Source: Capitulum mitella
Lineage: Eukaryota; Arthropoda; Thecostraca; Pollicipedomorpha; Pollicipedidae
NCBI GenBank assembly: GCA_030062745.1
Contig: CP099846.1
Location: 1,922,001-1,986,000, forward strand
Direction: 5' to 3'
Length of the DNA stretch: 64,000 nt
This document shows positions 52,101 through 62,395 of this stretch, in pieces (the first letter of the stretch is position 1; every line of letters starts with the position of its first letter). Both the position numbers and the translations under genes were made by a program. The notes under the pieces are model-generated. The model had not been told where the DNA came from, did no database searches, and saw only the letters and a list, made by a program, of their open reading frames with translations.

Positions 52101-52889
52101 GAGGAGCGGAGACGGCCCCGCCGCTGTTGCCGGCCGGGACGTCCGGGCGGCGGCGGCCGATCGGTCAGCGGCCGGCGGGTCTCATTTTCTGGGCGGCAGA
52201 GTATCGGCCCCCCGCGCCGCCCCAGACGTCCCCCGGGGCCACCGCTGGGCTCGACTGTGGGCGCCGGGTCGCCTGGTGTCGAGGATCGATGTCGCGTTGA
52301 CGTGATAGCCGAAAACCTCCCGAAATTCTGGGAATTGTGTGTGCCGCCCGATACGTCAGGGAGCGAACTGTGCTAGCGCTTACTCAAATTCTAGGTGTAT
52401 GCGTAGTCGTGATCGTCCTAATGACATCATGGATATGTTTCTGCAATAGCTGATGCATTACCACTTTCACGTCGCCTACAGGGTAAAACTGCTGTACTGG
52501 CAGTGCTCGGTGCCTATTTTAAGTAAATGGATAGATTTTTCGTGCACAGTCGACTCGGCAATCTCAGCAGACTCGATCAGCACCTGGTTTTCCAGGACAC
52601 CTCATGGCTCCCAGTGCCCATGTACCTGAGGGGTGAGAGCTCTCGCAGCCATCTGGCTCTCCACCCCGTCGGCGTTCCCTGTGAGGGCTGCGAGGGGCTT
52701 CCGAACCGTGGGGGCCGCTTGCCGTCGTGATGACGCCCGCCGTCTCCGCCCTGTTGCAGCTGTAAAGAGGAGCGCGAGGAGTGGGTGAACGCGCTGGTGG
52801 GCGCCATCGAGAAGAACGCCTCCAACCGGTCCACGTTCAACGCGGACGCTGGCGGCCAGCAGCCGGAGGGCACCAAACTGGGCGAAAAG
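19155..52889 (+). CDS. FGD5/6-like: FGD5/FGD6-type Rho guanine nucleotide exchange factor, 5' part of gene (partial)
   Basis: Exons are 19155-19173, 19765-19843, 33313-38458, 45606-45743, 47307-47495 and 52760-52889. The gene continues past the window. The N-terminal ~1550 residues are low-complexity (Pro-, Arg-, Glu-rich) with polyproline runs near residues 767 and 929 and an acidic EP repeat near 1490-1520. The DH (RhoGEF) domain starts at about residue 1555 (YLVARELVSSEEAFVDVL) and includes KGPFLKLYSAYI, HYMLKPVQRLPQYRLLLEDY and EVAEHANKSM, the pattern of FGD proteins. PH1 follows in exons 4-6 (LLRQGELLKLCRK, LPLVGMKI, SFSLTA, EREEWV). By family, it should activate Cdc42 or a related GTPase and shape actin. 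FYVE and PH2 are not in the window. A one-base frameshift lies in exon 5. FGD5 and FGD6 cannot be separated here. Confidence 0.87.
19174..19764 (+). other. FGD intron 1
   Basis: It has a short CTGCTGCCGGGACAGAG tandem at about 19245-19335. The rest is CpG-rich without another exon that I can support. Confidence 0.55.
19765..19843 (+). CDS. FGD5/6-like: FGD gene exon 2
   Basis: 79 nt between CTGTTTCAG and GTGAGT. It encodes RVKFPWLGKHKRSSSAPA and an acidic stretch, entering in phase 1 and leaving in phase 2. It joins exon 3 in frame (GC plus C gives Ala). The intervening intron is 13.5 kb. The basic-aromatic KFPWLGKHKR stretch is notable, but I know no domain name for it. Confidence 0.65.
24420..24715. 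repeat. Degenerate 15-bp tandem repeat
   Basis: Imperfect units around ACTGTCAGAGACTG recur about twenty times in FGD intron 2. The multiple-of-three period explains the open minus-strand frame across it. Confidence 0.75.
25129..25373. repeat. (CCGT)n microsatellite, about 245 bp
   Basis: A nearly pure tetranucleotide run of about 60 units with a few CCGC units near 25219-25238, 25267 and 25283. It is open in all frames, giving artefactual Arg/Pro/Ser/Val and Thr/Asp/Gly/Arg ORFs. Confidence 0.98.
32948..33296. repeat. 33-bp minisatellite next to the FGD exon 3 acceptor
   Basis: Ten full units and one partial (core GCTGACCCAGGTCTGCCCCAG followed by TGTCGGACCGCC) end about 16 bp from the exon 3 acceptor. 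The last partial unit runs into the polypyrimidine tract. The period is a multiple of three and has no stop, so the exon frame reads through it. Confidence 0.95.
33313..38458 (+). CDS. FGD5/6-like: FGD gene exon 3: disordered region and DH domain (5.1 kb)
   Basis: The acceptor GTTCCAG ends at 33312, immediately after a 33-bp repeat array. The donor GTGAGT follows at 38459. The exon is extremely GC-rich at third positions, which leaves all frames on both strands open for long stretches. It contains SKSVRFGKKR-type basic patches, a polyproline run before EEEADQDKENQ, RPLPPPPPPPRKK, a segment FIERVSTSEMD to IYIREGRVKL that looks structured, VIEEFNSNVANMYKQIKG, and nearly the whole DH domain. The reading frame also stays open through the upstream repeat, so annotation from ORFs alone would start too early. 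Confidence 0.88.
39372..40360. repeat. 23-bp minisatellite (about 40 units)
   Basis: The units start GAGCAGACTGTG and end TCCTGCTGAGG, with variants GAGCGGACTG and GAGCAGACCG. The array degenerates toward 40360. A related 23-bp array lies at 63290-64000. Confidence 0.95.
41448..41462. repeat. Short (CA)n microsatellite
   Basis: About seven CA units in FGD intron 3. Confidence 0.8.
41560..42445. repeat. 28-bp minisatellite (about 30 units)
   Basis: The units are CCGGTCGGCCTGTTGTGACG followed by CCGTTTGG, alternating between GTTTGG, GTGTGG and GATTGG endings. More diverged units appear before a gap at about 41175-41320, so the array was once longer. Confidence 0.95.
44528..44722. repeat. 51-bp tandem repeat, four copies
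   Basis: The units begin GTGGCAGGTCCGGCACGCCG and end GGTGTCTCGGCCCC. The third unit is slightly expanded. Confidence 0.9.
45071..45115. repeat. Perfect 15-bp inverted repeat
   Basis: GAAAATTAATGCTCG at 45071-45085 is repeated inverted at 45101-45115, with a 15-nt loop. Confidence 0.95.
45606..45743 (+). CDS. FGD5/6-like: FGD gene exon 4: end of DH, start of PH1
   Basis: 46 codons in phase 0 at both ends, from DNFRRMLQLQERL to RFVVL. The acceptor is GGTTCGGCAG and the donor GTACGC. The join MREG/DNFRRM matches the continuous FGD sequence, so no exon is missing from the 7.1 kb intron before it. Confidence 0.92.
45744..47306 (+). other. FGD intron 4
   Basis: Mostly unique sequence. From about 47010 it becomes a degenerate repeat built on the exon 5 acceptor, with clean 44-bp copies from 47166 to the exon. 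Confidence 0.6.
47166..47330 (+). repeat. 44-bp tandem repeat carrying the FGD exon 5 acceptor
   Basis: TTTCAGCTGAC occurs at 47213, 47257 and 47301, exactly 44 bp apart, with a diverged copy (CTGCAGCTGACGG) at 47167. The last is the true acceptor plus the first codons of exon 5 (CTGACGGACAGTCTG). The copies before it repeat both the splice site and the exon start, and weaker versions extend back to about 47030. Confidence 0.9.
47307..47495 (+). CDS. FGD5/6-like: FGD gene exon 5: PH1 core, with an apparent one-base frameshift
   Basis: The start reads LTDSLLLTRYSG in the frame set by exon 4. The end reads LTLDYVLPLVGMKISLPSG to TTRSFSLTA in the next frame, the one needed for exon 6. The switch lies between about 47340 and 47380. 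The downstream frame has TGA codons at the exon start, so it cannot be used throughout, and the upstream frame meets TAA at the start of exon 6. The surrounding protein is conserved, so a single-base error or indel (for example in the CCCC run at 47342-47345) is more likely than a dead gene. Confidence 0.8.
48309..48368. repeat. Perfect 27-bp palindrome with 6-nt loop
   Basis: The arms 48309-48335 and 48342-48368 are exact reverse complements (outer TATGAGTAGCC, inner CACGTCAGC), separated by CTTGAT. Confidence 0.97.
48382..48404. repeat. Perfect 10-bp inverted repeat with 3-nt loop
   Basis: TTTGCATGAC, GTG, GTCATGCAAA. It sits 13 bp after the 27-bp palindrome, and the spacer repeats TTGATGCTGAC from that palindrome. 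Confidence 0.95.
52760..52889 (+). CDS. FGD5/6-like: FGD gene exon 6: end of PH1
   Basis: One base completes a split Ser codon, then CKEEREEWVNALVGAIEKNA and a polar linker ending LGEK. The acceptor is CTGTTGCAG and the donor GTGAGC. The REEWVNAL motif is the C-terminal PH helix with its conserved Trp. The next exon should begin the FYVE region and is not found in the following 11 kb. Confidence 0.9.
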
Positions 52890-54429
52890 GTGAGCGGCAG
52901 TGAGCGAGCCGGCGGGAAGGCGGTGAGCGGACCGGTGAGAAGGTCATCGGCCGGCGAGGGATGGGGATATGTGGGAGACATTGTCACGCGTCGTGGGAAG
53001 AAGAGGTCGATCTTGTGGGGGAGAACTAGGGGAGGGGGCGTTGAGGGATTAGCAAGATGAGAGGTCGGCAGCAGTGAGCGGTAAGCGTAGACTCTTCGCG
53101 ACCATGTAGCCTTTGCACCCTTAACATGCTTGTTGCGTTTTTAACATTTGCCCGTGGTCTGGCAGGAGTAGTCGTTTTCCTCGTGTCAGCTTCTCGCTAA
53201 CTTGAAAATATATCGCTCTGTTCGTGTTGTTGATGTCGTGAAAAGCTTTGCCATGTTTTTTACTGCCCTTTGTTAATGCGCGGCCTCGAATGTTGCGGAG
53301 CTGTCCAACGCCGTCAGCGACGCGGTTCCCCTGTGCTGTCAGGGGTTCGGTGGGAATTACCCCGTCTCTGTCGTTGTGGGCTCTTCGTAAAGGTGTGTGC
53401 AAGTTTACTGTCGCCATCCAAGCCGCGTATCCTTTATCATGTCTCCAGCCTGCGGTCATCTGGTGAAAACGCCCTTGCCTTTCGTGTGGTAAAGCAAAGA
53501 ACTGCTTTCCGAACACTTCCAGCCTCTTGCTCAGGCCTTGGAAGACCGCTTTTTTCTGTTCGCCTCGTAACCTCAAAACCTCAAAACCTTGGCATTTTCA
53601 GTGCATGTTGTTTTAAGGGTCTGCGGATGAAGGCTGAACCAAATCAATATTTTATTGGAATTTGATCAGCGGCTAAGGAAACTGACGAGCAAAACCGTCC
53701 TGGATTCGCATTATCTTTCGCTACTAGCAGTCGAGCAGATGAGGGCTTGCGAAATGAGATGAACTCAATATGTTGCATTTTTACGCCAGAGATTTTCCTT
53801 GTGTCTTCTTCAGTCCCTGCAGTGCTGATATTTCTGCTCTGTGGTGGCTCTGAAACGTGATTCCATTTGTGTGTCGTGCTGAGGTGAGAATTGGGTTCCA
53901 CCAGAGCCGAATGGTCAATTTTAACGCTGCTGTCAGTGAAGGGCATTACGGTTGGACTGGTTCGGCCTACTGGCCCTCGAAGTTTACCGATAGTCAAACA
54001 CGTTGGGTCGGCCAACTCGCTCGCAACAAAACGACGCTTAGGATATTCGTACTGCATCAGGCATCGCACACTGACACTGGATTTGCTTGGCATCAGTAGT
54101 GATCAGCGGTGGTTACCGGCACGTGGCGCGTGGTGCGGCTGTGGGACGAGGTCACGAGAGGCGACTCGCGCGGTCGTGACTCGTCACGGCATGCGTCAGC
54201 TGGCCATCACGGCACCATTTTATCCGGAGTCTGGGAGCGGAGGAATTGACGGTTGTGGTGTGTTGTTGTACCTTTGCCAGGATAGTTTTTTTTTTACTAA
54301 GCACCACGTTGCCACGCTTTTAGTCGTTGGTGCCACTGGCAGTATTTAGTCCATTTCGGGGACGCCGGGTTATGGCGTCTACTCTTTATTTACTATGTAC
54401 TGCACACTGTTTATATCAGTATATCTGGT

Positions 54430-54430
54430 A

Positions 54431-54468
<38 letters not shown>

Positions 54469-54496
54469 CAAATATATATATATATATATATATATA
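54430..54496. repeat. (TA)n microsatellite
   Basis: Two TA runs separated by ACATACAAA. Confidence 0.95.
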
Positions 54497-55354
54497 CTTA
54501 TATAGTTCATATTTCTGTACTGTGCTGTTCATGCCGTCACGGAGGTGCGTTTGTCAGATGTTTCGTGTTCCCAGTCTGGTGAATCATCGACTATTTTAAT
54601 GCACACTGGTGTTTTATTCTACCCACGATGGTGTGGTTTTAACTGAGGCCGGCCAGATTAAGCGGTGACGACGTCGGGTGGAAATGCTGTGGTATGATGG
54701 CCAACGTCCTGGTCGCTCTTTGCACGGTACCACATTGTTATCATTGTTTCCCCGGAAAGTGACTTGCGTCGTTTTTTGACCATGATATTTTTCGTATACG
54801 TCAATGTTTGGCCGTAATTTGGTCAGTCATGTTTGACCGCAAATCTACCAGTAACTGGCCGTATTCACCTGCCACTGTTTTTGTGGCTGTTCGCTCCGTT
54901 TACTTTGATTGAGAATCATTAAGGGAGATTTAATCTGCGCGTGTTTGTCATAAAGAAATGCGTTTCCGGGCCAGCGGAAGATTACTGCCGCCAGGCGGTG
55001 CGTGCCTTTGCGGATTAGTGATTGGGTTTTTTCTTTTGAATCATCGCCTCGCTGTATGACGGCACACCCCGTGCCCCGGCACCGCCGCCGCCACTGCCAA
55101 GACGTGACTCAGGGAAAATACCACAGCTGGCGGTAAGGTCAGGCTCGACGGAGCGTCCGGCTGGCCGGGCCGCCGCTGGCTGACGGGACTCTCCGTCACC
55201 CTCCGCGGCGCCGTCACGGCGGCGACCGCCGCGCGTCACTCGTGACCGTCACTCCGCCGCCACCGGCCGTGACGCTGGCCGGATGCGGCTCCGGCCTAGT
55301 CGTATGAGCCTCCGTCGTGCCCCGTGACACGGCGGAGACTGTCCCGTGTCCCGT

Positions 55355-55520
55355 GTCACGTTACCCCGGCCGTGACGCCGGCCGAGCCAGAGGAGCCTCG
55401 GACGCACCTCGCGACACGACTACCCCTGGTCGTGACGCGGGCCACGTGTCTTCGGCCGAGCCACAGGAGCCTCCGTCGCACCCCGTGGCACGATTACCCC
55501 GGCCGTGACGCCGGCCGTGA
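55355..55520. repeat. Diverged 63-67 bp tandem repeat
   Basis: Three copies begin TACCCCGGCCGTGACGCCGG or a close variant (about 55363, 55430, 55493) and share GAGCCACAGGAGCCTC. Confidence 0.75.
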
Positions 55521-57403
55521 CGGCGGGCGGTCTCCCGTCTCGTCACGGTCTCTCGGTCGCCAGTCAGGCCGAGTCGGTCCGGACCGCCGGCCGCCGCGGC
55601 CCCGGCAGACCGCAACAGTGCTTCAGCCGTCCCGTCCGGACGGCCGGCTCGGCAGGAGCGGACCCCGGCAGGCCGCCGTCCGCGGCGCTTGACGGCACGG
55701 TTAGAGGCCGTCGCGTCCCGTCCCACGGGCCATTTCTCCTCCGATGTATCCGGCTCGGAACGGCCTCAGGGTCCTCTGCGGCGCCTGCCGCTGGGAGCGA
55801 GCTGCTCTTGGCGGGCAGGCGTGCCAGTGGCCGCGTTCGCCGCGAGTCCGTTCCAGGGTGTTGGGGTTCTCCCGTTCGGAAGCCGGAAAGGACTCAGCAG
55901 AGAAAAAGAGCCGTCGTAACGTCTTCTGTGCTGGAAGAGTGAGTCCTGACCGCCTGGGCAGCCGACTGAAGTCATTCCTTGTTCATTGATACGCTTAAGT
56001 TGGTGTCGTGCGGAAGAACTCTCTCTCGTCTGTCCCTGCCTGTGAGCTCTGCTCACTGCCCTGACGCTCTGGTTTCTCGGTGGCCGGCCTCCCGGGGCCG
56101 CCGCCGCCGCTCGGCGGGGCAGCGCCCGGGGCCGGGCCCGCCGTGCGCCGCTAACGAACCGAGTGTATGGAGGCTTCCGGCGGTGTGAGGGGCGCCGCCG
56201 GCCGGCCGGGCCGCCTGGCCGCGCCACTGAGCGGCTGATGGCGCCCAGTGCCGGTCCGGCCGGATGGCGCGTGATCATGTCGAGGACGGCCTCCCCGGCG
56301 GGCGGTACCGGCGCCCGACGAGCGTGGAGCCTTCCTGGCGGACGTGGCGTTCCGGTGTCGGGCGGAGCCGCGCCGGACCGCCGGGGCGGCGGGCGCTGGC
56401 CTCCGGGCAGCTGGCGATGCTCTGAACGGGACCGTTTCGGAGCGTTGCTGACGAGGAGTCGGTCTCGGCGGGTCGGATGGTCCGACAGACAACTAGCCTG
56501 TGCTGTTGCACTGGAGAACGGTCCGCTGATTCACGCGATGTTTGTGTTCGGGACTCTTGGCAGCGGATCCGTCAGAACCTGGAAGAAAAACGTGAGCTGA
56601 CGAAACCAAAACGTTCGAATTCATTCCGTGCCTTTGACGGGGTTCGTCTTTGGGTGGACGGAGACAACACTGCGGTGCGTTGTGTTGCCTCCATGCCCTC
56701 ATTATCTCTTTTCCCTTGGCCCCATTTCTCGTTTGACCAAGTTTCGGTGAGCAGTTCTGCTGCGGGCGCTAGGAAACGCATGCCAGTCAAAACGGGAACT
56801 TGCCACTTAAGGATGCAGGAGTACGTTGCGTATGCTTACGTCACCCTGACAAAACGCCAGTCGTGCATTTCGAAATGTTCTGGCAGTAAGTAACTACCCA
56901 GCGCACCGTGCTTTGGCGTCTCAGCACGCCTTACGGGCCACTATTTGCAAGCCACCAATCGTGGCTCGTTTGCGCCATGTGTCCGACATGGAGGCATCTG
57001 CCAGCGATAATTAATGCAGTCCTGCGCCACCCGGTCTGGAATGTTTACATACATCCATTAATAAAGAACCTGATGCGGCGGAAAATGGGCTTCGGTGGCG
57101 ACAGAGGAGTTTACTCATTCATGCCGTGGACTTTAGCTCTTACCTAAAGGACGTGGCGAAGAGACTTACGCTTAGAACCAACATACACGAAGTTATGTTT
57201 TCTTGGGCCCATCGCGGTCTCTGTTAGCCGAGGACGTTTTTCATCCTGGCATAGCACGACAGGGAACTGCTGCTCCCTGTACCGATGGATCCCTGCAAAT
57301 ATTCACAAGCGCATCGCGGGAGTGAGGAAATGCGGAGCGTGGAAAGGCACCACACTCGAACAAAACTCATGAAAACCAATCGTAACACTCTGCAGCCTAA
57401 TGG

Positions 57404-57430
57404 CATCTGGTGTCACATTGACACCAGATG
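57404..57430. repeat. Perfect 12-bp inverted repeat with 3-nt loop
   Basis: CATCTGGTGTCA, CAT, TGACACCAGATG. Confidence 0.95.
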
Positions 57431-57534
57431 GCCTAATGACGCCATACAGCACGGTGGCAGCCGCATATAGCATTATTTATGATGCTATTTATGACGTGGC
57501 ATTTATTTATAATGCCGGGCGGTGCTAGTCTTGT

Positions 57535-58185
57535 CCGAGAGGCACAGCTCCGTCTGCGGTCCGTCTGAATGCCACAGCTCTGCCTCTGGTCGGTCTGAGT
57601 GACGCGACTCGGTCCCTGGTCCGTCTGAGTGGGACAGATGTGTCCCTGGTCCGTCTAAGTGTTGCCGAAGTGGCTTTTGTCCGTCTGAGTGACATACCTC
57701 TGTTTCTGGTCCGCGATGGACACAGTTCTGCCTCTGGTCTGTCTGAGTGGTACAGCTCTGTCTCTGGTCCGAGCGGCGCAGATGCGCCTCTGATCCGTCT
57801 GAGTGACACAATTCTGCCTCTGGTCCGTCTCAGCAGCACAGCTCTGCTTCTGGTCCATCTGAGTGACACAGCTCTGCCTCTGGTCCGTCTGAGTGGCACA
57901 GCTCTGCCTCTGGTCCGTCTGAGTGGTACAGCTCTGTCTCTGGTCCGAGCGGCGCAGATGCGCCTCTGGTCCGTCTGAGTGACACAATTCTGCCTCTGGT
58001 CCGTCTCAGCAGTACAGCTCTGCTTCTGGTCCATCTGAGTGACACAGCGCTGCCTCTGGTCCGTCTGAGTGGTACAGCGCTGCCTCTGGTCCGTCTGAGC
58101 GGCGCAGATGTGCCTCTGATCCGTCTGCGTGACACGGCCCTGCTGCTGACCCCATCTGACTGACGCTGCTCTGCCACTGGTCCCG
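57535..58185. repeat. 30-bp minisatellite with 176-bp higher-order unit
   Basis: Units such as TCTGGTCCGTCTGAGTGACA followed by CAGCTCTGCC are repeated about 21 times. Six units, one of them shortened to 26 bp, repeat as a block: GAGCGGCGCAGATGCGCC occurs at 57771 and 57947. Confidence 0.95.
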
Positions 58186-58943
58186 GGGAGCGGCAAGGGG
58201 CGGCGTCGGACGATGCCGGAAGCGTGCCGCTCGCGTGGATGGCCTGAGGCGCTGTTGGGGGCCGCGGCGCCGGCCGCCAGTCGGAGCCGTTCTGCCCCAT
58301 TACGGCCAGACCCCCCCCGGTTCGACCCGGCGTCACTGTGGGGGGAGAGTAAGGGAGTGGCATTGACCCGCCCGAACCGCCGTTTGGCCCCACGTCTGAT
58401 GCATTGCGCGTGCGGCAGAGGCCCGAGACTTGATGCCTGAGACTTGCCACGGAGACTAGGCGATTAAAGCAAATGGTTTGGACTTGAGAACAGCTCCGGC
58501 AGTATTCAGCGGGCTGTTAGCCGGGTTTTAGTCCGGCTCGCATGTCAAGTGTTGCTTCTTGGCATTTACGAGGGATGCCCGTCCGGCAGTTGGTTTCATC
58601 AGCGTTGATTTATGGTATATATTGATTGATGATTGATTTATGATATATACGCGATGGATACCTGCCTGTCAGAGATAAGGAACAGCACCAGGTTTCCTTG
58701 TTTATTCAAAGCGAAAAGTGGTAGCAGCATGTGGTGCCTTTAAGAATCCTGTTTGAACTTGGCTTATACGTAGCTTGCGATACTGGTTTCGTGCATGTTT
58801 GCTGTGGTGCCAAGGGATTTACGCTAAATCCTTCATTGCCTTCAGCATTTGTATTCATAACGCTATTGTTGAAGACTCGTTCGGGACAACTTTGTCCATG
58901 CTATTGGTTTCCATCCATATCCTGCCCCTCGCGAATGAGACCA

Positions 58944-59212
58944 GGGACGTAGCCAAGAGGGGGGGGGGGACAGGAGGCCATGGCCCCCCCGAGCCAAGCA
59001 ATCTACACTAGATATGTGGCGATTTCGCATGAATACGGAGTAGTTATAATATATATGTTGCAAAGGCAAACATTATATGTTTTCCTGTGCGTTAAATATG
59101 AGATAAATTACAAAAAATTGCTGCTTTTTTCCTGTACATTTCGTCATATGCCAGTGGCATATGACCAAATTTGACATTTGCCCTCCCCCCAGGAAAATCC
59201 TGGCTACGTGCC
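58944..59212 (-). mobile_element. MITE-like element, copy 2
   Basis: It starts GGGACGTAGCCAAGAGGG and ends AATCCTGGCTACGTGCC. Its reverse complement matches the element at 3887-4177 at both ends, at the internal palindrome (GTCATATGCCA-G-TGGCATATGAC) and at a block with CTACACTAGATAT. No ORF is present. It is inserted in FGD intron 6. Confidence 0.65.
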
Positions 59213-60065
59213 TGAATGAGACGTAACATGTTGGCGGACCCGATTAAGAATTTGTTACAACAAATTTCGAGTTTTAAGCAACAAGGCTGTCCAAGAGCAC
59301 CCCGACTGAATTGCTCTTGCGGGAGTACTCGATGTTCTCTTTGCTCTGTGACGGTCGGGGCTCCGTTTGTGGTGCGGCCGGTCGTTCAGGCGCCGGGCAA
59401 AGTCGGGACGTCTGTAGATGGGCACGTGTTGCTCGTAGTCCCGTCGGGGTCGCTACTCTCCGTTGATGGTCCGCTGGGTCTGCACTGCTCCCCTGGTCCG
59501 TTGTCGGGCCGTGTCGGACCCTGTCCGGCACTGTCCGACTGTTGTCCGGCGGCCTCGCCGCGGCCCGGCGACCCAGGCGTCCGGTGGCCACAGTCCTTGT
59601 TCCTGATCACCGCGTCCGTCCTGTTCCCGGCCGTCTGGTCGCTGGTCGCTGTGCGGCCGATGGTTGCTGGCCGTAGCCGTCGAGTCGCCGGCGGCTGGTT
59701 CTGGTTGTGCAGTTACTGTGCGGTTGTGTGTGGTCGCTGGCCGCAGTTCATGGTTGTCTCGGCTTCTCCTGCCGTTGGTTGTCGCTCCTGGTTGTGTAAT
59801 CGGCGTCCGACTATTTGCGGTCGCTAGGTGTCGATCCTGGTTGTGCGGCCGCAGACTGGTTGTGTGGTTGCCTTTAGCGGCCGTGCGGCGCGGCAGACGC
59901 CGGCTGCCGGTCCTGGTTGTGTAGCCTCAGTTTGGTTGTGTGGTTGTTTCCGGCGGCGGTGCGGCGGCCGCCTGCTGGAGGCCTGCCCCGTCAGAGCTGG
60001 CGAGTGTCCCGGTATCGACCCGGTCTCTGGTCACAGTCACAGGCGGCGGCGACCGGGCCAGAGCA

Positions 60066-60175
60066 GCCGCCCTAGACCCGGGCCTCTGGTGTCCCTGGCC
60101 CGGGCCTCTGGTGTCCCAGACCCGGGCCTCTGGTGTCCCAGACCCGGGCACCTCTGGTGCTCCAAACCCGGGACA
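60066..60175. repeat. 22-bp tandem repeat
   Basis: About four to five units of CCCGGGCCTCTGGTGTCCC plus a short spacer. Confidence 0.9.
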
Positions 60176-60539
60176 AACGGCATCATAGGTCCTGCACGGT
60201 TCCATGCTTGGTCGTGTTGCCAGCTGTGGTCCTAGAATGGCGCACATAGCACCAACGGACCCTTCGCCGTCCGACAGGCCTATTGGACCCAGATGGTCTT
60301 CCCAAACCCCCAGGCCGGGGGAAAGCGGACGTGTGAAGGTATGGTGTTGAGGTAGAGTGAGATCAAGACCGCCTAGTCCCTGGAAGAGATTGCATTCCTG
60401 TGTTCCATCTGTCCTTCCACCGTTCCACTTCCGTCTCTACCAGACCACCTCTTTTTCGGCCATTCCACGCCCTCCCTGACACGTCTAGTCAACATTTGCC
60501 TACACAAGTCCACATCTGCCTCTTCTACTCCGTCTCCGC

Positions 60540-60655
60540 CCCATGAGTCCGCCTCTGCCGCCACCAGTCCACCTCTGCCCTCCACCAGTCTGCCTCTGCT
60601 CTCACCAGTCCGTCACTTCCTCCACCAGTCCATCTCTCCACTGCCGTCCAGTCTG
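60540..60655. repeat. Degenerate ~20-bp repeat
   Basis: CACCAGTCCACCTCTGCC-type units recur imperfectly. Confidence 0.65.
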
Positions 60656-61794
60656 GCACCGCGGTGAGAGAGCAGTGCCTGACCGCGTTATCCACGTCGC
60701 AGACCGAGTTGCCTCCAGCGGTGATGGCGTCGCGCGGCTGCGGATCGGACCGTGGCAGTGAGTTCTCCAGCAGCGCGCGGCGGCTGGACCGCCGGCGTCA
60801 GAGCTCCCTCCCCTCCGCCTCCTCCCCCGCAGCCGTGACGCGGCAACTGTTGCGGTGCCCCCCAGGGAGCGCAGGCAGAGCCCGGCTGGGCTGTCAGCGC
60901 TCAGGATCTGGCTCGGCGCTGTTACGCCGTGCCATCTCTGGCGGCCGCCCGGACGCCGGCGAGATGTCCACTCAGAGGGGCCCGGTCGGCGCTCGAGGCC
61001 CTGACTCCGTCCTCTCCTAACGCGGCCACCTGCTGACGCGGAGACGCGCTGCCGGCGCCGTGGCCGCGGCGGCCGGCGGCGACCGGCGGCGCTGGTCCTG
61101 AAACGGTCTCTGGCGGACTGCGGAGGCCGTGGTGGTCGTTTCTGGCTGCGGGGTCAGAGCCGGCACTGGTGGCCGCGCAACGGCACAGCCGTACTCTGCC
61201 TCTGGCGCGAACAGTCGGTCGACTCTGGAGGGGTAGAGCCTCTCCGGCCGCGCACAACTGTTGTAGGCTGTTGCTGCTGGGTATGCACTGACGCCTATCT
61301 TTCTGCGTCCTGTTGGTTACCATGTTTCTGTGCCAGTGTGCGTTTGATCTGTCATGTTCCTCGTCCTCTTCCTCTTCCCGCGTCCGAGTCGTTGTCTGTG
61401 TTTCTGCTGTCTTCTCTGTACGGCTCTGCGTGCCCGTAAGTGTGCGCGTCCACATCTGTTTCTTTGCTTCCGTCTTGTCCGTGCTCATGTTCTGTGACAC
61501 CTTGTCTGTGTCCTCGTTAGTGTTTGCACCACCATCGCTGCGGTGCCCGCCGTTTGCCGAGCTCGGTACGCGGCCCCGTATCTGGTCTGGATCTGTCCAT
61601 ATGACGCCGGACGGCGGCGGCGGCGGCGGCGGCGCCGCTGCTCTAGTATCGACCGGCGGCCGACACGGTCCGTCCCGCCGCCGCGCCGCCTCTGTCGGGG
61701 CGGCGCCGGCCGGGCGTCCCGTACCGCCGCGGGGCGTCCAGAGAAACGGCCGTCGACCTGTGGCCCCCAGGCAGCGGCGCCACGCGCCCTCTGC

Positions 61795-62105
61795 TCGTGC
61801 AGAGATCGTCTCCAGCTGTCCGAACAGAGACGGTCGCCCGCCGTCCAGACAGAGGTGGTCGCCCGCCGTCCCTGCAGGAGCAGTCCCCCGCTGTCCGTGC
61901 GGAGAAACTTCCCCGCTTCTCAGACAGAGGCAGTCGCCCGCTGTTCGTACAGAGGCACTCCCCCGCGCTGGCCCAGAGACGCCCCCCCCCCCTGTCCTAA
62001 CAAAGGCAGTCCCCCGCTGTCCCTACAGAGGCAGTCCCCCGCTGTCTCTACAGAGGCAGTCCCCGTTGTCCCTTCAGAGGCACTCCCTTGCTCTGTATAC
62101 AGCTT
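61795..62105. repeat. 24-25 bp minisatellite
   Basis: Units of AGAGGCAGTCCCCCGCTGTC plus four or five variable bases, degenerate at the left. Confidence 0.9.
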
Positions 62106-62114
62106 AGTGATAGT

Positions 62115-62395
62115 CCCCAGCTGTGCGTCCAGAGGCAGCAGGCCCAGCTGTCCGTCCAGAGGCAGCAGGCCCAGCTGTCCGTCCAGAGGCAGCGGCCCCA
62201 GCTGTCCAAACAGCGGCAGCGGCCCCAGCTGTCCAAACAGCGGCAGCAGTCCCAGCTGTCCAAACAGCGGCAGCGGCCCAGCTGTCCAAACAGCGGCAGC
62301 GGCCCCAGCTGTCCAAACAGCGGCAGCAGCCCTAACTACCCAAACAGCGGCAGCGGCCCCAGCTGTCCAAACGGCGGCAGCTGCTAGCTGCAGCG
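62115..62395. repeat. 27-bp minisatellite
   Basis: Units read CAGCGGCAGCGGCCCCAGCT then GTCCAAA. The first three carry CCAGAGGCAGCAGG instead. They share GCTGTCC with the preceding array, so the two may have a common origin. Confidence 0.92.

Larger units (their letters stand above)
47496..52759 (+). other. FGD intron 5 (5.3 kb)
   Basis: It contains paired palindromes near 48309-48404, CpG-dense blocks at about 49.7-50.3 and 51.4-52.3 kb that may be regulatory, and otherwise unassigned sequence. No exon is missing between the PH1 exons. Confidence 0.55.

Noticed and set aside
57503-58450. QTDQRQSC-type repetitive ORFs
   Set aside because: Explained by the 30-bp minisatellite, whose period is a multiple of three.
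60724-60758. ATG GCG TCG exon-like start with GTGAGT donor in a GC-rich block
   Set aside because: No homology, and it cannot supply the expected FYVE linker after LGEK. It could be an alternative start, but nothing supports it.
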